Part shown: positions 22,360-34,500 of the stretch, one piece after another
Position numbering within the stretch: the first letter of the stretch is position 1
Layout of the letters: each line of letters opens with the position of its first letter
Assembly: GCA_030549495.1 (NCBI GenBank)
Contig: JAUIRK010001017.1
Location: 62,001-126,000 of the forward strand
DNA from: Nectonema munidae
Taxonomy: Eukaryota > Nematomorpha > Nectonematoida > Nectonematidae
Direction: 5' to 3'
Length of the DNA: 64,000 nucleotides
Translations under genes and position numbers: made by a program
Notes under the pieces: model-generated
What the model was told of the DNA's origin: nothing
Database searches by the model: none
The model's input: the letters and a program-made list of their open reading frames with translations, nothing else

Positions 22360-23760
22360 TGTTAATCAAAATTTTGATTGATCAAAAATATTTCTAATAA
22401 AATATACCTTCAAATTTTATATAAAATATATGTTTTTGTACTAAATCGGTCATGCTGTTTTCATTTCTGGACTCATTTTTTACATTTAGGATTTGAAAAT
22501 ACTTATAAGTGTTAATTAAATTTGCGGTTTACTTCTGAAAATTGTTTCCAAAAACATTTCTTCACATTTTACATAAAATATATGTTTTATACCAAATCGA
22601 TCATGTTGTTTTCATTTCTGGACTCATTTTTTACATTTAGGATTTGAAAATACCTATAGGTGTTAATCAAATTTGCGGTTTACTTCTGAAAATTGTCTCT
22701 AAAAAATTTCATTCAAATTTTACAATGAAATATATGTTTTTATTCAAATCAACCATGCTGTTTTCATTTCTGAACTCATTTTTCATATTTAGAGGTTTTA
22801 AAATATCTGTCAATGTCAATCAAATTTGCGGTTTACTTCTAAAAGCTATCTCCAAAAATATTCTCTCAATTTTACATGAAAAATATGTTTTTATACCAAA
22901 TCAATCACGCTGTTTTCATTTCTGAACTCATTTTTTACATTTAGGATGTGAAAACACCTATAAGTGTTAATCAAATTTGCGGTTTACTTCTAAAAATTGT
23001 CTCCAAAAACATTTATTGAAATCTTACAATTAAATATATGATTTTATACCAAATCAACCATGCTAGTTTCATTTATGGACTCAATTTTTGCATTTTGAAT
23101 TTGAAAATACCTATAAGTATCAATCAAATTTGCGTTTAGTTCTAAAATTTTTTATCAAAAAATTGATTCAATTTTTACATGAAATATATTTATTTATAGC
23201 AAATAGATCATGATGATTTCATTTCTGAACACAGTTTTCGCATTTAGAGGTTTTACTGCTAGTGTCAATCAAATTTGCGGTTTATGTCTGAAAACTATAT
23301 CCCAAAATATTCTCTCTAATTTTACATGAAATATATGTTTTTATACCAATTCGACCATGATAATTTTTATTTTTGAAATCCTTTTTTGCATTTAGAGGTT
23401 TTAAATGTCTGAAAGTATCAATCAAATGTTCGATTTACGTTTAATGTCTACATAAATATTTTTGAAATTTGAATAAAATATCTTTTTTTATGCCAAATGG
23501 AAGATGCTGGTTTCATTTTTGAATTCAGGTGTGGCATTTATGGTTTTAAAATATCTGAAAGCTTGAAAAAGATTTGCGGTTTACTTCTAGATACTGTTTT
23601 CAAAAATATTTTCAAAAAAATAAAATATCTGTTTTATACGAAATCGACTATGCTTATTTTATTTCTGTACTGGATTTTGGATAATACGGTTAAAAAATAT
23701 CTCGAAGTGGCATTTGAATTAGTAATGGTATGCCTGAAAATCAGTTTGTAAAAAATTTAA
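22360..23760. repeat. satellite array A, monomer about 150 bp, about nine copies
   Basis: The word CAAATTTGCGGTTTACTTCT or a variant recurs at about 22521, 22672, 22825, 22976, 23129, 23274, 23427 and 23573, so spacing is 145-153 bp. Between them the order CATGCTGTTTTCATTTCTG, then CATTTAGGATTTGAAAATAC is kept. Because 150 is divisible by three, one frame stays open over two units (22644-22925) and gives a repeated QICGLLLK peptide. I see no sign that this is a real protein. Divergence rises toward 23.4-23.7 kb. Confidence 0.9.
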
Positions 23761-24779
23761 AAAATGGTGATTAGGTTATAAAAATATATCTTTTGTATAT
23801 TTTGGCTTATAGTCTTCTACAATCATCTTGAGAGAAATATTAAAAAAACAAACAAAACTTGAAAATTTGTATGAGAGAAGGAACCAAGTTGAAAACTAAT
23901 TGAAAAAAGAACATGTGATCAAAACAAATAATTAAAAAAATATGTATCTTGACTAAATGGAAGATCTACCCTGTTTATGAACTAGGAAGTGGTTTAATTA
24001 TATAATATTAGATGTTCAAATAAGATTTTGACTGTGAAAAAGAAGTTCCTCTTTTACTAATGAAAAATATTTAAATCTATGGCTTATCATCTAGGATGAC
24101 AATTGACATTTAGCTAAGATGGTAGGAAATCTGAAAATTTAGAATAGGTCAGATTTATCAAAAATGGCATAGATGCAAATATGTGAGAATTTAGTCACTA
24201 TCAAGATATTTTTAATTTAAATTGAATTTGTCCATCTTTTTCCTTTTGCGTCAAAAGGATAATTTTTTAGATGAAGAAGGTGGACAACGTTTTTTAATTG
24301 AACAAGGAACATTACTAATGATTCATCAGAAAAAAACCTTTGAAATAAGATTGGTTGAGAAATATTCAGGCCTGATAATAAAATACACGATACTGATAAA
24401 AAAAGTCTAAGATCATCAAGAAGATTCTTTAATCAGAATGCTTTGAGAGAAGAAAAAAGTAATTTTATCATTATAAAAAATTTTTCGAACACACATTGAA
24501 GAATATAAATTTCTAATGAAAAAAGAGCTACTAAGAAAGGATCATCATGGAATGAATAGCAAAATTACATACTGTAAATTATAATATGACGTAGAGACTA
24601 TGAGCCGATAACGAATTTGTAGCCAAAATGATGGAGGTCCTATCGAGTTACATAAGTTAATGTAGAATGAAATATTTTGAGTGAATTAAACACCTAAAGT
24701 TGGTTTATTAAATAAATTAAGAAAATAAATACCAGAGAAATACTGCAAGTAGAAGTTATTTTTATGTTTATATATTTGA
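23761..24779. other. no gene recognised
   Basis: Spacer between the two satellite arrays. AT-rich, no domain-bearing frame and no repeats recognised. Confidence 0.35.
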
Positions 24780-25190
24780 CATTGATTTTTAGGTTTAATC
24801 GATTTTTTGACAGGTTTTATTGATTTCATAAAAAATGAACATCACCATTAAATTCTGCATACTTGAAATGTATAAAAAACTTTTTATAAGAATAAAAATT
24901 TTAATTTTGACATGGGCTGTCATATTTAAATTATTTTGTCAGGTTTGACTAATATATTTATAAATAAAAAGGAATATAACCAGTAAACACAGCCTACTTG
25001 AAAATGGGTATATGTGTGTAAAATGCCATACACGGTAAACTTCATCATCTCCCTATACTTTTTATTAAACGTAATTCTCTAATTCAAAAAACCGTGCCTG
25101 ATCCTTTCTTTTTGGTATAAATCAATTTTTTGACAGTTTTGATTGATTTTCATAAAAAAATGAATATCACCACTGAATTACTTTATATTA
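24780..25190. repeat. satellite array B, left part
   Basis: Diverged units centred on ATTTTTTGACAG-TTTGATTG, ATGAA(C/T)ATCACCA and AATGGGTATATGTGTG occur at about 24811, 24938 and 25128. The array is cut off at about 25190 by a LINE and resumes after 26038. Confidence 0.75.
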
Positions 25191-26038
25191 TTACTTAGAA
25201 GAAGAAGAAGAAATTTATTTACAAATTCGATACATACATAAGAAGTCATTATGATTTATAGGTAGCGTAATTCAAAAGAAAAAAAAAGAAAAGAAAAATC
25301 TTTAGCAAAAAAGTTTGAATAATGTTATGTAGAATAATATTAGAAGAACAATATTAAAAATTGAGTGAAGACATGTAAGCGGATGTATTTCCAAAGGTTT
25401 ATGAAAACCGCTTCAGGAAAAATACACCATCAAAAAGACAAGGAGATTAAAAAACAAATAGAGCATCAGAATGAAATGAGTACATGAAATAACATTAGCT
25501 AATTATTTTGACAAATATAGCAATTAACAACATTACAAGTTGTTTTTTCTCTATATAAAGAAATGAACCACTCTTTCATGATGAGTTTCATTTTCTTTAC
25601 TGAAGAGCAACTTTCTGCTATGAAGCTTCTGTATTTTTCGTAAAAACAAACAGCTTTGTATCTTGCTTAGATGTTTCAAGTCTTAAACGCGGTTTATCTA
25701 GATTCATAACATTTCTGAAAAAATAGGAAGTTTTTGAAGTGAAAAGTATAATATTTTGAAAATGATTATGCGAAGAGTTCAAATTGGAAAGGATAAATAT
25801 TCCATTTTTTTGAGTATAAATGTCTTCCAACTTTAACAAGTCAAGTTTGACAAAGAGTTCAGTTGTGTGAGACATTTTTTTTGAATGGGTAACAATTCTG
25901 ATAGCTTTTTTATACAAAACAATTAAGCGATGTAAATTACAGTGCCCAAAGTTGACCAAGCTGTAATAAAGTTGAGGAAGAAAGAGAGTTTTTAGTAATA
26001 TCAGAAGAACTTTAGTTGGAAAGAGCTTTAGCTTTATG
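25190..26038 (-). mobile_element. LINE 3' end (reverse transcriptase C-terminal part and 3' UTR) inserted in satellite B
   Basis: The minus-strand frame 25959-25618 encodes the region after the catalytic centre of LINE reverse transcriptases: HRLIVLYKKAIRIVTHSK, then LFVKLDLLKLEDIYTQK. The downstream 3' UTR includes the GGTTTATGAAAACCGCTTCA word shared with the LINE at 21838, and ends at 25198 as AATAAATTTCTTCTTCTTCT on the minus strand, a signal plus short tandem tail. The rest of ORF2 is absent, typical of 5' truncation during target-primed reverse transcription. Satellite B sequence continues on both sides. Confidence 0.75.
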
Positions 26039-26640
26039 AATTAAAGTTTTTTAGATAAAAAGTTTCTTTTTAAGATGAGCTGTCATAATAAATCAATGCT
26101 TTGATAACTTTAATTGATTTTTATAAAAAAAAATGAATATCAACGCTGAATTCAGCATGCTTGAAAATGGTGTGTATATGTGTAAAAAACATTATATAAT
26201 TATTTAGATAAAACGTTTCTTTTTTGAGATGAGCTGTCATATGTAAATCACTTTTTTGACAGTTTTGAATGATTTTCAGAAAAAATGAATATCACCTCTG
26301 AATTCAGCATGCTTAAAAATGGGTATATATGTGTAAAAAACATTATATAATTATTTAGATAAAAAGCTCCTTTTTGAGATGAGCTGTCACATTTAGATCA
26401 ATTTTTGACAGGTTTGATTGATTTTCATAAAAAATGAATATCACCTCTGAATTCAGCATATTTAAAAATGGGTATATATGTGTAAAAAACTTTATATAAT
26501 TATTTAAATATAAAGTTCCATTTTGAGATGAGTTGTCAAATATAAATCAATTTTTTGACAGGTTTGATGATTTTGATAAAAAATGCTGACATCACCACTG
26601 AATTCAGCATAGTTGGAATATATATGTAACATTAAAAATA
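26039..26640. repeat. satellite array B, right part
   Basis: Well-kept units of about 150 bp: GAGATGAGCTGTCA, TTTTTTGACAG-TTTGA, ATGAATATCACC-CTGAATTCAGC, GGGTATATATGTGTAAAAAAC, ATTATTTAGATAAAA. The GACAG word occurs near 26258, 26407 and 26557, with a diverged unit near 26105. The monomer shares no sequence with array A although the length is the same. Confidence 0.85.
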
Positions 26641-27360
26641 GATCGTAGTTCACCGAAATATTTCTTGTTCGTTTTCCAACTCCAAAATGCTAAATAAAGT
26701 GCTTCTATTTATTTATTTTATTTCTCATGGAGTTTTCCTTTTATCAATGTTTATAATATATATAGGCGCTTTTATCACATAGTGTAGAGGTATTTTTGTA
26801 ACAGGAGATTTCGTGGGTAACTATATAAAACATAACATTTTACAATATTTTATGGATATTGTATTAAAATTTTAAGAACGACTTTACATAATTTGATTAG
26901 TGAAGTCACTAAACTTTGTTAGTTAGTAATTTAGCTAGTTATAGTCAATTTCACTTATTAAAAATAACAAACTTGTATCTTAATATTAGGACTTTTTAAA
27001 TTTCTAAAACCAAATCCATTATGACAAGAAAATAGGAAAAATTTGAAATCCTTAGAGGAAGACATATTGCACTTGTTGAAAAAATTTGAATCAAAGGATG
27101 CTTCTTTTATTTATAGTTTTGAAGAAAACACGCGATTTCAGCATCGGTATCTTTATTTTTCCACAAATTAAAGTTTTATAACAATCGATAAATCTCATTT
27201 TGGCTGTCAACAAAATGCCGCTTTTTTGTGGATGAAATCTCATCATTTAGCAAATTTAATTAATGAATTCGCTTTCATCATTTGAAGTGTTGGAAAGAAA
27301 AATGGGTTGAAAGTGATTCATTGATGCTGCTCGAGGGAGAAAGTATACAATAAGTGGGGT
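26641..27360. other. no gene recognised
   Basis: AT-rich spacer; no supported feature. Confidence 0.35.
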
Positions 27361-27364
27361 AGCG

Positions 27365-27800
27365 ATTTTTCACGCTCGCAGTGTTTGTTTCCTTTGCTAA
27401 ATCTTGATCAGCACAATTTCATATTGTGAAGTTTGCCACAGAACCAAGTTTTGCAGCATCCCTTTTGAAAAAGAAGGGCCTATTGAAATATATCGTCTCG
27501 TCAACAATGCTTGCTTTGATTCGCCAGCGTAGATGAATGAATGCTGAACTTGTTTCGGGTTATTGGAGTAATGATATTTGTCAAAAAACGTTTCTTTTGT
27601 TTCACGCCATCTAATTCGGTATACACTGGCATAACGGTGCGCTGTGAGAACGCCTTCTCATTGGTGCATTTGCGCTCTTCAAATTGGAGCAAGTGGAATA
27701 GTTTGGTGATGATAATAATTATAAGGGTCAAGCATATTTCATTCATACATCACGAAACCACACTCATTTTCTCCCGTCTCCCACTTTCATTATCGTCTAA
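27365..27800. other. unique GC-balanced block upstream of the ZP gene
   Basis: Mixed composition and high complexity (CACGCTCGCAGTGTTTG, ATATCGTCTCGTCAACAATG, CATAACGGTGCGCTGTGAG). Frames of 81-87 codons exist on both strands but have no recognisable domain, and at least part must be a shadow. It lies about 4 kb upstream of the first coding exon of the ZP gene and could hold its promoter, an untranslated exon or an enhancer. Confidence 0.3.
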
Positions 27801-28920
27801 TTAGGTGCAGTTGCTTTCTCAACTTTTGTCAATACCTAATTTCAGTTATCCCATTTCTCCAAAATTTGATCAGAAAAAGCTCGCTCTCTGTTTGGCTGCT
27901 CATTTTAAGTTTTAAGTTGAAAGCATTTTTTCTTCTTGTTTGCTCTTTTTTTAAAAGTAAATTCACTTTTCAAAATTTTCTGACATATTACACACACCCA
28001 CACACACCCACATTTAGTGTGGTGGAATTTTTAAAAAAAAATTCTCTTGTAATATTTTCGTTAATTTTTTTTAAAAAACATTTTTATTCTCTTTAATTAT
28101 AAATAACTACCTCTTTTTGATATCACTCAAAACTACATATTTTTTAAATAAAATTTTAAAGACCAAAAAAGGAGAGAAAATATTTATTAGTTAACATTTA
28201 GCACTAATGAACACATCTTCTTCATTTTTGAACTTTAAAATTCGCTACCCGAGTTGATATATTCTTTATGAAAGAGTCTTATAAATTCTCTTTGATATAT
28301 ATGCATTAATATTTAATTAAATATTTATAACTTTTATTTCTATATCTCTTACCTTAAGAATATTTTACTTTCATGCAACCTTCGGCTATCTTCAATTTTC
28401 AATGAGCTTATTAATTAAAGGTCTTTGCTATCAAAATATTGTTAATCAAAATCTCGTTACGCAAAATTACACTAACTTAGTTAAGGCAAAAAAGCAACTT
28501 TAATTTCAATTCAACCTAAAAAACGCACATATATTAAACCATGAACCGCCGAACTAAACGAAAAGCTATTTTTTGTATACATTGAATTCTTTTGATGTTA
28601 GATTTATAATAGAATTTAATTTTTTAACGATGTTTAAAAATACAACATCATTGACGCTTTGCCTTTTTAACAAGACTGAAGTTAAGCTCTCTAGCAGCGC
28701 TTGTTGCCATGATACATAAAACATTACGTGCAACTGTAGGAAAATTCCTTCAATATAATGTATTGTATATGTAATATAAAATGTACTATATCTAAAGAAA
28801 CAATGAGAGCTATCAGGATGTAAAAGTGTTTGTGTGTGCGTGATGTACTTACGATGTTATATGAGCTATAAATATCTTATAAATTATATCATTTTTAAAG
28901 AATTGATTTTTAAATTCAGC
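27801..28920. other. no gene recognised
   Basis: AT-rich interval with a CACACACCCACACACACCC tract near 27991-28009. No supported feature. Confidence 0.35.
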
Positions 28921-28924
28921 CATT

Positions 28925-29070
28925 TTACTAGTTAAACCGCAAAAACCCGCAGGACTGGTATTGAATCCACTCCCGCCCGCCCGCCCGCAGTATGTTCTAG
29001 ACAAATAACCCGCATCCGCAATCTATGTGCGGGTCCCGTAAACGCGCGCGATTGGCCCGCCCCGCTCTGG
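28925..29070. repeat. GC-rich CCCGC repeat island
   Basis: CCCGCAGGACTGG, then CCCGCCCGCCCGCCCGCAG, CCCGCATCCGCAATC, GCGGGTCCCG and TTGGCCCGCCCCGC occur within 140 bases of otherwise AT-rich DNA. Such degenerate CCCGCA runs are common at one class of transposon end. Weaker relatives occur near 44534 (CCGCGGATGCG) and 58498 (GCGCCCGCG). No partner end was found. Confidence 0.4.
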
Positions 29071-31543
29071 CCTCTAATATATGCATGAAACCATCAATTT
29101 ATAAAGTTTTTCTCAAAGAATCAATTAGTTTTTCATTTTATTTAATGCTTGCCAGATCCAATTTCTTTCCCGGTAACTGCATTTTGTTATATTTAAGAAA
29201 ATTACTTTGGAGGTAATAATTTAGGCAAAGATTGCTTATTAATTTTTTCATCTTAACAAATTTCAAATATCAATCTGTCACTGTTCAATCTGTGAACACA
29301 ATATAACAGGAATTTAATACTAACTTAATTGGTTACTTCGTTTAAGCTTTCGCAAAAAAATACTAATTCATTAGTGAAAATTTGGACAAGAGCGTTTATT
29401 AATTTAATTAGAAAGTGGAATTAATTTCTTTTCTCACTAAACTATGAATCTCTAAAATGTCGAAGTATTTTTAACTAAGTGAAAAGTAAACTTTAACTCA
29501 TCTTTTTAATTTAGTTATTGCACGTTTGCACTTTTACTCAGACAAGTTCTTCGTTGAAAATTTTGAGGATGAATTTTTAAGCGTCTTAAAGTGTTTAGGC
29601 CATTTCCGGCCCGTGTGACGGCAGTGTCCCAAGAAATAAAAATCATTTTAGAACTTCAGAATTCAAAATTTTCGTCCTCATGACGTTTAGCCATTTGAGG
29701 ACCAAAAATTCAATGATTAATTGTTTACTTTCTCTTTTAATCTAAGTTTATATTTTTATGACTTGGTACAGGGGTGTCAAAATGGTTCTCAATGTGTCAA
29801 TCACCAAACTTGAAAACTATGCTACATTTATTAAAAAAAGTGACATATCGACAATATTAATATTTATAAATACAAATAAATTTATTCCTTAATCAAAATT
29901 AAGAAAATATAGTATATAATCGGGCTATAACAAACCTAAAATGTTAACAAAATTTTTTCGCTTTAACTTTGATCAATGTAATAATATTATATGTACGAAA
30001 AGATAATTAAAATAAAATAAATCTATAAAAAAAGAGAATGTATAAAGTTTACCTGTTGCAATAAAAACATTAATCCTATATTACGAATTATACATCAAAT
30101 TTTGCAAATAATACTGAAGATTAATTGTCTGCTTCCTTTTTCAATGAAATTTTATATATTATAAACAGAAGATTTTCATTTTTTGAAACACTAGTTTTAC
30201 ACTGATTCTGAAAAAGTTAGCAAACCATTCGCTCCCATTTTAACTTTAGAATGAGGCAAAAGATTTCTTAATTTAAATTTAGTTAGAAATGATAACATTT
30301 GTTAGCACAAAATTAATATTTCACTATGTGTGCTCTCACTACCAGCAAGTCAAAATTGGTCGCCAAATATTTATGTGCCATAAAACTGAAAAAAGTTATT
30401 TTTAAACAGGAGAATGTAATTAACACATTATTATTATTCTACATGTTAAAAAACAAATTGGCATGCATTTTGAACAAAAAATTGCGAGTTCAGTGAGAAT
30501 GATAATTGCTAGTTACAAAAAATGAAAATTAAGATTACAATAGATGACATATAAAATAAATATAAAATAATAAGACAACTTAGCAAAGTTTCTTACAATT
30601 TTTAACATATCTTTTTAATATTTTAAAGAAAAAAGCTAAATTAATATTACGAATATTTATTTTTTTATTTGACTTCATATCTTAGCGTCTAGAAATGACT
30701 TCTTAGTACATAATGAGTTAATATAACTCATTAATTTTCAATTTTTTTTCATAAAATCTTTATATGGTTAAGATTAGAAGGTATACTTTATACAATTAAC
30801 TTCATTAATTTATAATTAATCTGCAAATCAAATAGTTACAAGTTTATTCCTCTTTTTCAAAAAATTCGTTCATTTGCCGAAATCGTTTGTTATATATAAA
30901 ATTTAAGTAAAACTGAATTCGTTAAAAAGAATTTCTTTCTTTGGTGTATGTATCAGTTCGTTTTGAATCCTAAATTTCTTGCAGAAAAATTCCCAGGTGT
31001 ATTCTAGGTCAGTCGAAATTAATGCTTCATAAATATTTCATATTTTATTCACTATATGATAATTTTAATTACCATAGACTTAGTAGAAAGAATGTTATAG
31101 ATAGTTTTCTATATCATTATTATTAAAAAGTCATTTTTATACATAATAATAAACTAGCTTGATCTACATTTGTTCACAATTGATGGAGAATTTAATTAGG
31201 AATTCCATTCCGTCCATCAAATTATGGTTTAGGGTAAAATAAATGATCAAATCAAAGAATTCTATCCAATTTGGGTAAAATATTTTCATATTTGGTAAAA
31301 AGTGTTGTAAAGAACTTTTGAGTTTTTTAATAAAATAGCTTGGGAGGAATATATCATGTAGCTTAACGTGGAAATAGATATTACCCAAGGTGTAAAATAC
31401 TTCACAATCTTCAAATCTCCATGCTAATCAAGTATTTTTCCAAAATGTTTTAAAACAAACTGACATTCAATCTTTTAAATGTCTGAAATTTTAAATAAAA
31501 AACTGAACATTTGATTTACAAATTATTGCCATATGTTATTTTA
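29071..31543. other. upstream region of the ZP gene, no feature recognised
   Basis: AT-rich. ACAGGGGTGTCAAAATGG (about 29769-29786) resembles a hAT terminus but has no partner. A TTTTAG at 31539-31544 just before the first coding exon could be an acceptor for an untranslated 5' exon. No TATA box with supporting context was identified. Confidence 0.3.
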
Positions 31544-31566
31544 GAATAAAGAAAGTAGAGGCGAAA

Positions 31567-31596
31567 ATGGAAAATTTGAAATATCTTCTTCTTGTG
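31567..31596 (+). CDS. ZP gene exon 1: start and first half of signal peptide
   Basis: Ten codons, MENLKYLLLV. The start has a good context (CGAAAATGG) and the exon ends at a strong donor, GTG|GTAAGT, in phase 0. Joined to exon 2 it forms a continuous hydrophobic core (LKYLLLV-MLLAVT), which supports both the start and the junction. The sequence upstream stays open for some codons, and TTTTAG at 31539-31544 might be an acceptor, so an untranslated first exon further upstream is possible. Confidence 0.62.
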
Positions 31597-34500
31597 GTAA
31601 GTTTTTAAAAACTATTTTTTAAGCTGTCGATTTAAATTATGAAATTAAGCATTAAATTACACTGCTTAGGAGAAATTTTCTAAAGTTTCGAGTAAAATAA
31701 TTTAGCAGTTTTCATAAGTACATAATGGTAATGGTACCATAGGGTGTTTTCATCGAAAAGGCACAATTGCGCCGCTTGTATCAAAATATGAGAAAATCAA
31801 GCTTGAAGTAGGATCGAACCTAAGACCTTAAGTTATCGAAACCGGCATCTAACCAACCTTACTCACGTCCCTGATAAAGATATGCATGGATTGTTCAACT
31901 TTATAATTAACGTTATAAAGATTTCTTTCTTTATAGAATATTTTATTGAATAACTTTTTAAAAAATATCTTTAAAAATCAATCAATAAAAAATATAGAAA
32001 ATAATGAATGAACTTTTTAAAAAAATTAATTAGAAAACTAATAATGACAATAATATAAAACTAGACAAATTTTGATTAAAAATGATTTGATAAAGAAGAA
32101 AAAGTAAAATTTTTAGAAATAAGTAGAGAACATATTTCCTGATTAATACGAATAGAAAAAAAATTGTTCTACATAAAAAACAAACACCAGAGATAAAACG
32201 AATAGTGAAAAAATTCAACTTGAATATAAATATTTTACTTAAAGAAATAATAAAAAGATATAAAATTTGTAAAAATAAAAATGTGTAATCATAAGAAGAA
32301 TTCGTAATAGGTAAATTAACTTCCTTTGTTAATTTTTTAAAGGTCTAATATAAAATTCTATAGTTATGTGTGTTTTCAAGGTTCTGATAACTAAATTATA
32401 CGTTTATCAAATTATCTTACTCATCTAAGCAAATCAATACTAAACCTTGGAAACAACAAAGAAATTAACAATTCATATAACCATAAAATTAATCATTAAA
32501 CTTATATTTTGAGGTTTAGGATTACGATTCAAACCCAAAAGCTAACTACATTAATCAGATTTATTTGTTTGACTATTATAATTTAATAAAGGAAAAACTA
32601 TTATTTTATTAACACATCAGCAACTTTGAAAAGGGAATAATTTAGTTATAAATTTCTATTTGGATTTGCAAATTTCGTATATCGGTATCCTTCAAGATAT
32701 TTATATCTATTGAGAATTCCTGTTACACATTTTCTAGAAACTGCTTTTTAATGTTTTCTTGGAACAAGATGCTTTTCAATTTTTCTTTCACAATTAAAAA
32801 AACATATAAATTTATCTTTTATTAAATTGATTTCAATTGAGATTTGGAAAGAGAAAGGATTTGTTTCACTCAGTTATACATATATAGATATACGATTATG
32901 AAATACAAATGAGAAAATTGAGCATATATGATTTGTTTAGATGCTTCTAGCGGTGACTCGAATGTCCTTTAAAAGCCAGAAAAAGTACGCCCGCGATGCT
33001 TTCATAATAAAGCCGGCAAGATTTAATATTATCATGAAAAGCTTGCGAGAAAACATTCCTCTGAGCTCAAAGGTAAAAAGCATTTTCATTTTACTTTGCA
33101 AATCGTCTAATTTTTCATTCGTGTAAATAGGATAAATCAGCCGTCCTGGATCCTTTTTTTCTCATAGACCCCTTTTCTCTTGTTTTTTTTCTTGGTGAAC
33201 CCTCTCATAACTTATTTTCAATAATAATATATTAAAACCTGTTTATGAAGGTCAATAACGGGACATATCGAAATAACCTTTTTAAACGTTTGATAATAAA
33301 TATTTTTCTCTTTTACAATAATTCTGAACGGGATGTTTTATATGGATCGATAGAGATAGATATGTAGGGCTCGTTACCGCTAAGACAGGTTTACTGTAAT
33401 AATTACTATAATAGTAATAATAAAAAATATGGTCAGAATTTTAAGATTTTGGAACTATTTTTAAAATTTGTGTAACTTTATAATAAATTCAGTGAACAAT
33501 ATTTCTAATTTTTTCTGATATTCAATATTTATTTTAAAATTTTATATCAAACATAGCAACAGTCTATGTCAGCATGAATATACTTATCTCTAATTAGGGC
33601 TTATGATAGGGGGTCCAGCAGGTGAATTGTTCCGAGGCCCAAGAGCTACAAAGGGGTCCGTGACTCAAAGAACATTTGAACAAATCTATTATAATTATTG
33701 CCTTATTTCTACTCTTCTTTTTAACCCATTACCGACTAATGTTGACTTAAGTCGACATAAAATAAATGCATTTTTTATTTTTATAATTTTTCTAAAAAAA
33801 CATTTTAAAAAGAAAATGGGTTTGTAAAATATTGTAATTTTATATAAAATGCATAAATGAAAATTTTTTATGATAATTATTTATTTTTTCTAACAACTTG
33901 AAAAATTTTTTGTTGAGCATAAAAACTTCTATAAATAAAACCAGCGCCTTGTTAAAAAAAACTTTTTATTAATATATTATTTTATATAACGTCACTTATG
34001 TAATCAAAAAGAAAAATATGAATTTTAATCAAAAGTCATTAGTTTATTATCAAATCAATGATGGCGGCACAAGTCGACATTATAAGGAAGTGAAAAAAAT
34101 TGGACTTATAGTCAAATTATAAACAATTGCTGCAGTTATCAAACAATTTTTTCTCTTGTATTTCCGCTCATAATGAAAACAGATTTTATTGATTTTTTCA
34201 TTTTGTTTATCTTGTAATACATTAAAATGTCTCAAATAAAGCATTTTGACGAAGCTATAAATGTTGCGACGTTTGAAAACAAGAACACTTTGGTTGCAAT
34301 GCCTCCTGAACTTGACATACTTACCGATGAAGACGAAGACTCTGAGAACCTTGAAAACTTGAAAGACATACCAGGAACTTTAGAAGTTGAATTTGCAGAA
34401 AAAATAGAAAGTAAAAACTTAAAATGGAACAAAGAAGTTGATAACTGAACAACCTCTTATTTACGCATATCAATGCAATAACCAAGGCTTTAAGTCTGAT

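Noticed and set aside
22644-22925. 93-codon frame with repeated QICGLLLK peptide as a repeat protein
   Set aside because: The repetition comes from the 150-bp satellite, whose length is divisible by three; other units are interrupted.
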